Positions 61,045 to 64,000 of a stretch of 64,000 nt of DNA are shown piece after piece. Under the pieces are notes generated by a model. That model did not search any database. It saw only the letters and a list, made by a program, of their open reading frames with translations, and was not told where the DNA came from. Every line of letters starts with the position of its first letter. The first letter of the stretch is position 1. The translations under genes and the position numbers were made by a program. The stretch spans positions 67,558,921 through 67,622,920 of the forward strand of contig NC_077246.1 of NCBI RefSeq assembly GCF_947179165.1, written 5' to 3'. This DNA comes from Solanum dulcamara. Its lineage: Eukaryota > Streptophyta > Magnoliopsida > Solanales > Solanaceae.

Positions 61045-62330
61045 TTACAATATCATATTCAATGCAACCTTATAAAGAGGTGTTAGAGAAGGGTAGGATA
61101 TATGTAATTTTTATTTCTATCTTTCTGTAGAAGAGAGATAATTTTCGATAAATCCTTAACTAAAAATAAGTGTAATCAAAGTAGGATTGCTAGGAAAACA
61201 ATGATAGCATGATAAACAAAACAAATTAAACAATATTTTATAGTAAAAATAAAGAATAAGATACTATGCGAAGATTAACTACTACTACCAAGGAGAAGAT
61301 GAGAAAAGTAGGCTAATTAACCCCTGCCTCTTCCGCATAAAAATACGGCAACACTCGGCTATTTAATATCCTTCTATCTTAATTCTCGACCTTTAGACCT
61401 TCCCATTTAGAGTTATGTCTCCACTAAATTGAAAATGTGTCATATTATGTCTAATCATCTCCCCTCATTTCTTCTTTGGCCTACTTAATTCTACCTCTCA
61501 TAAAACCTGATATAGCTAACCTCTCACCATAGGCGGAGCCACATTGTGGCTAGGGGGTTTTATCCAAACCCCCTTCGGTAAAAAATTATATTATTTATAT
61601 ATGATTAAAATATTTTTTTATGTATGAATAGTAGATGTCGAACCCCCTTGGGCTAGTTCGTGTGTCTACTTCTTCAGAATTTGAACCCTCTTATTGAAAA
61701 TTCTAACTCCGCCGCTGCCTCTCACACCTCCTTAATGCATTCGAGCACCTCATTTTCATATGTATGAACCATCGTTTTTCTCATCTTGTCTACTATAGTG
61801 ATAACTCTTACCTTGTTTTATATAACTCTGTTTCTAATCTTATCTCTCATATTATGCCTACACATTCATTTAAGCATCCTAATTTTTGCTATCTTCATAT
61901 TGTGCACGTGCACATTCTTTACTAGCTAACACTTTTTCTCAATAATGTAAGTCTAATCATCACTCTATAGAACTTAACTTTAAGTCATAATGATACATTA
62001 TTATCACACAGTACCCCTTCACGCCAATATGATACGTGATATCATCATTAATCTCTTTATTTTCCTGGATTATAAATCCAGGACACTTGAAACTTTACCC
62101 TTCGAATAGAACTTGTATATCGATCTTCACTTTCATATATACGCTTCGTATGTTACTTCATTGAACTTGCACTCTAGTCTCTAAATACTCCATTTTAATC
62201 TTGATCATCCTGAAAATAGGTTTTACGATCAGTCTTAAAATTTTCAGCCTATTATTAACTCCCTCATGCATCTCATCGATCAATATTTATAACATACATC
62301 ACGACACCTCTCACTCAATTCAAGATAATT
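61045..62330 (-). pseudogene. Decayed RTE LINE, reverse transcriptase 3' part
   Basis: Read on the minus strand, the sequence follows the RTE LINE 3' region: GTGATATCACGTATCATAT..., the R-x-A-E-C-W-like segment, GTTATCACTATAGTAGACAAG (D-K-M-R region), then after a MITE insertion the R-R-G-R-P-K-K-like segment and the degraded tail at 61060-61170. Stops and indels are numerous. It is the same family as the plus-strand LINE at 42378 but much older. Recognition rests on similarity of wording to known LINE sequences. Confidence 0.55.
61528..61717. mobile_element. hAT-type MITE with 8-bp target duplication, nested in the LINE
   Basis: The 190-bp element begins CATAGGCGGAGCCACATTG and ends with the complement of CAGCGGCGGAGTTAG. 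Perfect CCTCTCAC copies flank it (61520-61527 and 61718-61725). Removing it restores continuity with the LINE sequence. Confidence 0.85.
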
Positions 62331-62632
62331 TAAAAACTTTCAAATTAATCTCTTTTTTCCTAAAAAAGTTAATGGACCCTTGATCAAGGCTAAACTTGTC
62401 ATTTCAAGCTGTATAAAAAGTAATGTCTCCCTAAAAGGACAGTAGTCAAACATTACTTTTTATATACCCCTTGTATAAAAATACAACAAATTCAAAAAGC
62501 CAGTGGTGCATTAAATTCTTCATCCAAACTTAAAAAGAAAGAAGCCAAGAAAATTAAAAAATTCTGTAAATATTTTTGAAATGACTGGATTTTTTTTTAT
62601 AGGGATTGACAAAGTGAAAAAAAGAAGCAGAG

Positions 62633-62675
62633 GGGTGAGTGGGGGTGGGGTGGGGTGGGGGTGAGGGGGTGGGGT
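62633..62675 (+). repeat. G-rich tract, quadruplex-capable
   Basis: At least seven runs of four or more G separated by one to three bases (GGGGTGAGTGGGGGTGGGG...). It is the only long G-rich run in an AT-rich region. Confidence 0.9.
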
Positions 62676-62724
62676 AGCTCAGAAGGAATGATGGATATTC
62701 CTGGCTCATTACAGAGAATGGAAT

Positions 62725-62952
62725 GATGCAAAATTGGAAGAAGTCATAAAGAAGAGAGAGTCAGAAAGACTTTCACAATAACTCCAAATTTATTTTTTTA
62801 CCATAGGACCTTGTCTTATTACTCACCTCGTCGTCCATGATGCAAAATTGGAAGAAGTCATAAAGAAGAGAGAGTCAGAAAGACTTTCACAATAACTCCA
62901 AATTTATTTTTTTACCATAGGACCTTGTCTTATTACTCACCTCGTCGTCCAT
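62725..62952. repeat. Perfect 114-bp tandem duplication
   Basis: 62725-62838 and 62839-62952 appear identical base for base, starting GATGCAAAATTGGAAGAAG and ending ACCTCGTCGTCCAT. The unit ends inside the left terminus of a Stowaway-like element. Confidence 0.95.
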
Positions 62953-63143
62953 CTCAATTTATGTGATATAATATTTTTTTTAAGAAAGTAACAATCTATA
63001 AATATTTTAATGCCATTTTTAATAATTTAATTATGAAGATAAAGAAAATTTAAAAATTAATTTATTTTTAGTTATAAAAAATAACATTATTTTGAAATAA
63101 GACTTAAAAAGTGAATGCCATATAAGTTGAAACATAGAGGAAA
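62944..63143. mobile_element. Stowaway-like MITE
   Basis: GTCCATCTCAATTTATGTG at the left and, inverted at the right, CTCTATGTTTCAACTTATATG form diverged terminal repeats. Confidence 0.5.
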
Positions 63144-64000
63144 ATATACTCCAAAGGTACATAGGACAATTGATATGGGCAGTTGATGAGCAGTCACATG
63201 ACATAACACTTTTTTCTCTTTTATTTTTATTTATTTCATGGTTTTTTTCCTAATATTTTAGCATTGCTTTGTATTATTTTTCAGTAATGATAAAAATAGC
63301 CTACAATTTATTTTTCTTAAATTTTATTTTATGAAATTACATTAAACATGTTATTATATTATTATTATCTTATTTTCCATTCAATATTCAGTATCGCTTT
63401 AAGAATTTCGACTACTATTGATTTGTATGAATAAGGTTCATTAAAAAAAGAAACGATATCATATTTTTCTTAATTTTGAAGGCTCAAAATTCAAGACTTA
63501 TGATTAAAAATAAAATTGATCATAGCATATAGCAAGTGATTATAGAAATATTTATGTACATTCGTTCTTTATTACCAATACAATTATTGTTAGCCATAAA
63601 AGTGTATTTGAAAAACACCCACTATTATATATTTATTGATTTTATTTTTATCTAAAGGTACTTCTGTTTTAAAATAAATAAATAAAAATGTTCAGAGTGG
63701 CTTAAATACACTTCAGGTATTTCACCCAATACTTATTATATATGCCTTTAATTAGCATAATTATCGAACAACTTATGATATGAAATCATATATGAGATAT
63801 ATGAGATGAAGTTGAAGTTTTGTTTGGACATGCAATGTGAATTTTTAAGTTCGATTTTGTGCTTATAAATATTAAACCTCCGTAAGTTAAAAAAAAAAAA
63901 ACATCAATATTACCCCCAACTTTTTTATACAATCTTACTAAATAAACAAAAGTATAACACATTATCACAAAGTTATTCTAAAAAAAATACAACAGTTTTT
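63144..64000. other. AT-rich end of the window
   Basis: No gene or repeat recognised. Confidence 0.4.

Overview
The window is nuclear DNA from a flowering plant, most likely a Solanum species (tomato/potato group). The evidence is AT-rich sequence with spliced plant genes, Solanaceae-type SINEs, RTE-type LINE tails, and small TIR elements of the Stowaway, Tourist, hAT and Mutator types. The genus is an inference from repeat families I recognise; no database was searched.

Four genes are intact when their exons are joined, each with matching GT-AG splice phases. (1) A HAK/KUP/KT potassium transporter on the minus strand, 8 coding exons, 714 codons (10597 to 3864). (2) Cytosolic ribosomal protein eL15 (RPL15) on the plus strand, 4 exons, 204 aa (33662-35657), with site II and telo-box motifs upstream. 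(3) A plant defensin on the plus strand, 2 exons, 73 aa with eight cysteines in the mature part (44033-45110). (4) A GARP/MYB-like transcription factor with an EAR motif on the minus strand, 6 exons, 297 aa (57173 to 52409). They are unrelated in function and do not form a cluster.

Layout. 1-3400: an aldo-keto reductase exon remnant, a 99-bp tandem duplication, and a large imperfect palindrome (1390-3394) whose arms carry divergent copies of a small ORF. 3.4-10.6 kb: the transporter gene, with retroposon fragments in its introns. 11.4-25 kb: a hAT MITE, then a PIF/Harbinger-type transposon (from 12752) whose transposase is split by a 7.6-kb Ty3 chromovirus (14181-21787) with 5-bp target duplications. 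A 39-bp retroposon tail also interrupts the transposase. 25.2-30.7 kb: a decayed Ty1/copia element with ~205-bp LTRs. 32-33.4 kb: a TIR element and a SINE. 33.6-35.7 kb: RPL15. 37.7-43.7 kb: TIR elements, one filled with a CCGACCC-rich minisatellite and another holding a 5'-truncated RTE LINE. 44-45.6 kb: the defensin and a triplicated 3' flank. 46-52 kb: repeats only. 52.4-57.5 kb: the transcription factor, with a 52-bp tandem array directly upstream of its start codon. 58-64 kb: MITEs, a decayed minus-strand LINE containing a hAT MITE, a G-rich tract and a perfect 114-bp tandem duplication.

The structures that most deserve a second look are the ORF-carrying palindrome, the rebuilt 5' LTR of the Ty3 element (a 100-bp copy of its own pol gene replaces most of the LTR), the 52-bp array in the leader of the transcription factor, the triplicated 3' flank of the defensin, and the minisatellite-filled TIR element. 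I saw no CRISPR array, operon or other prokaryotic system, and no recognisable tRNA or rRNA gene.
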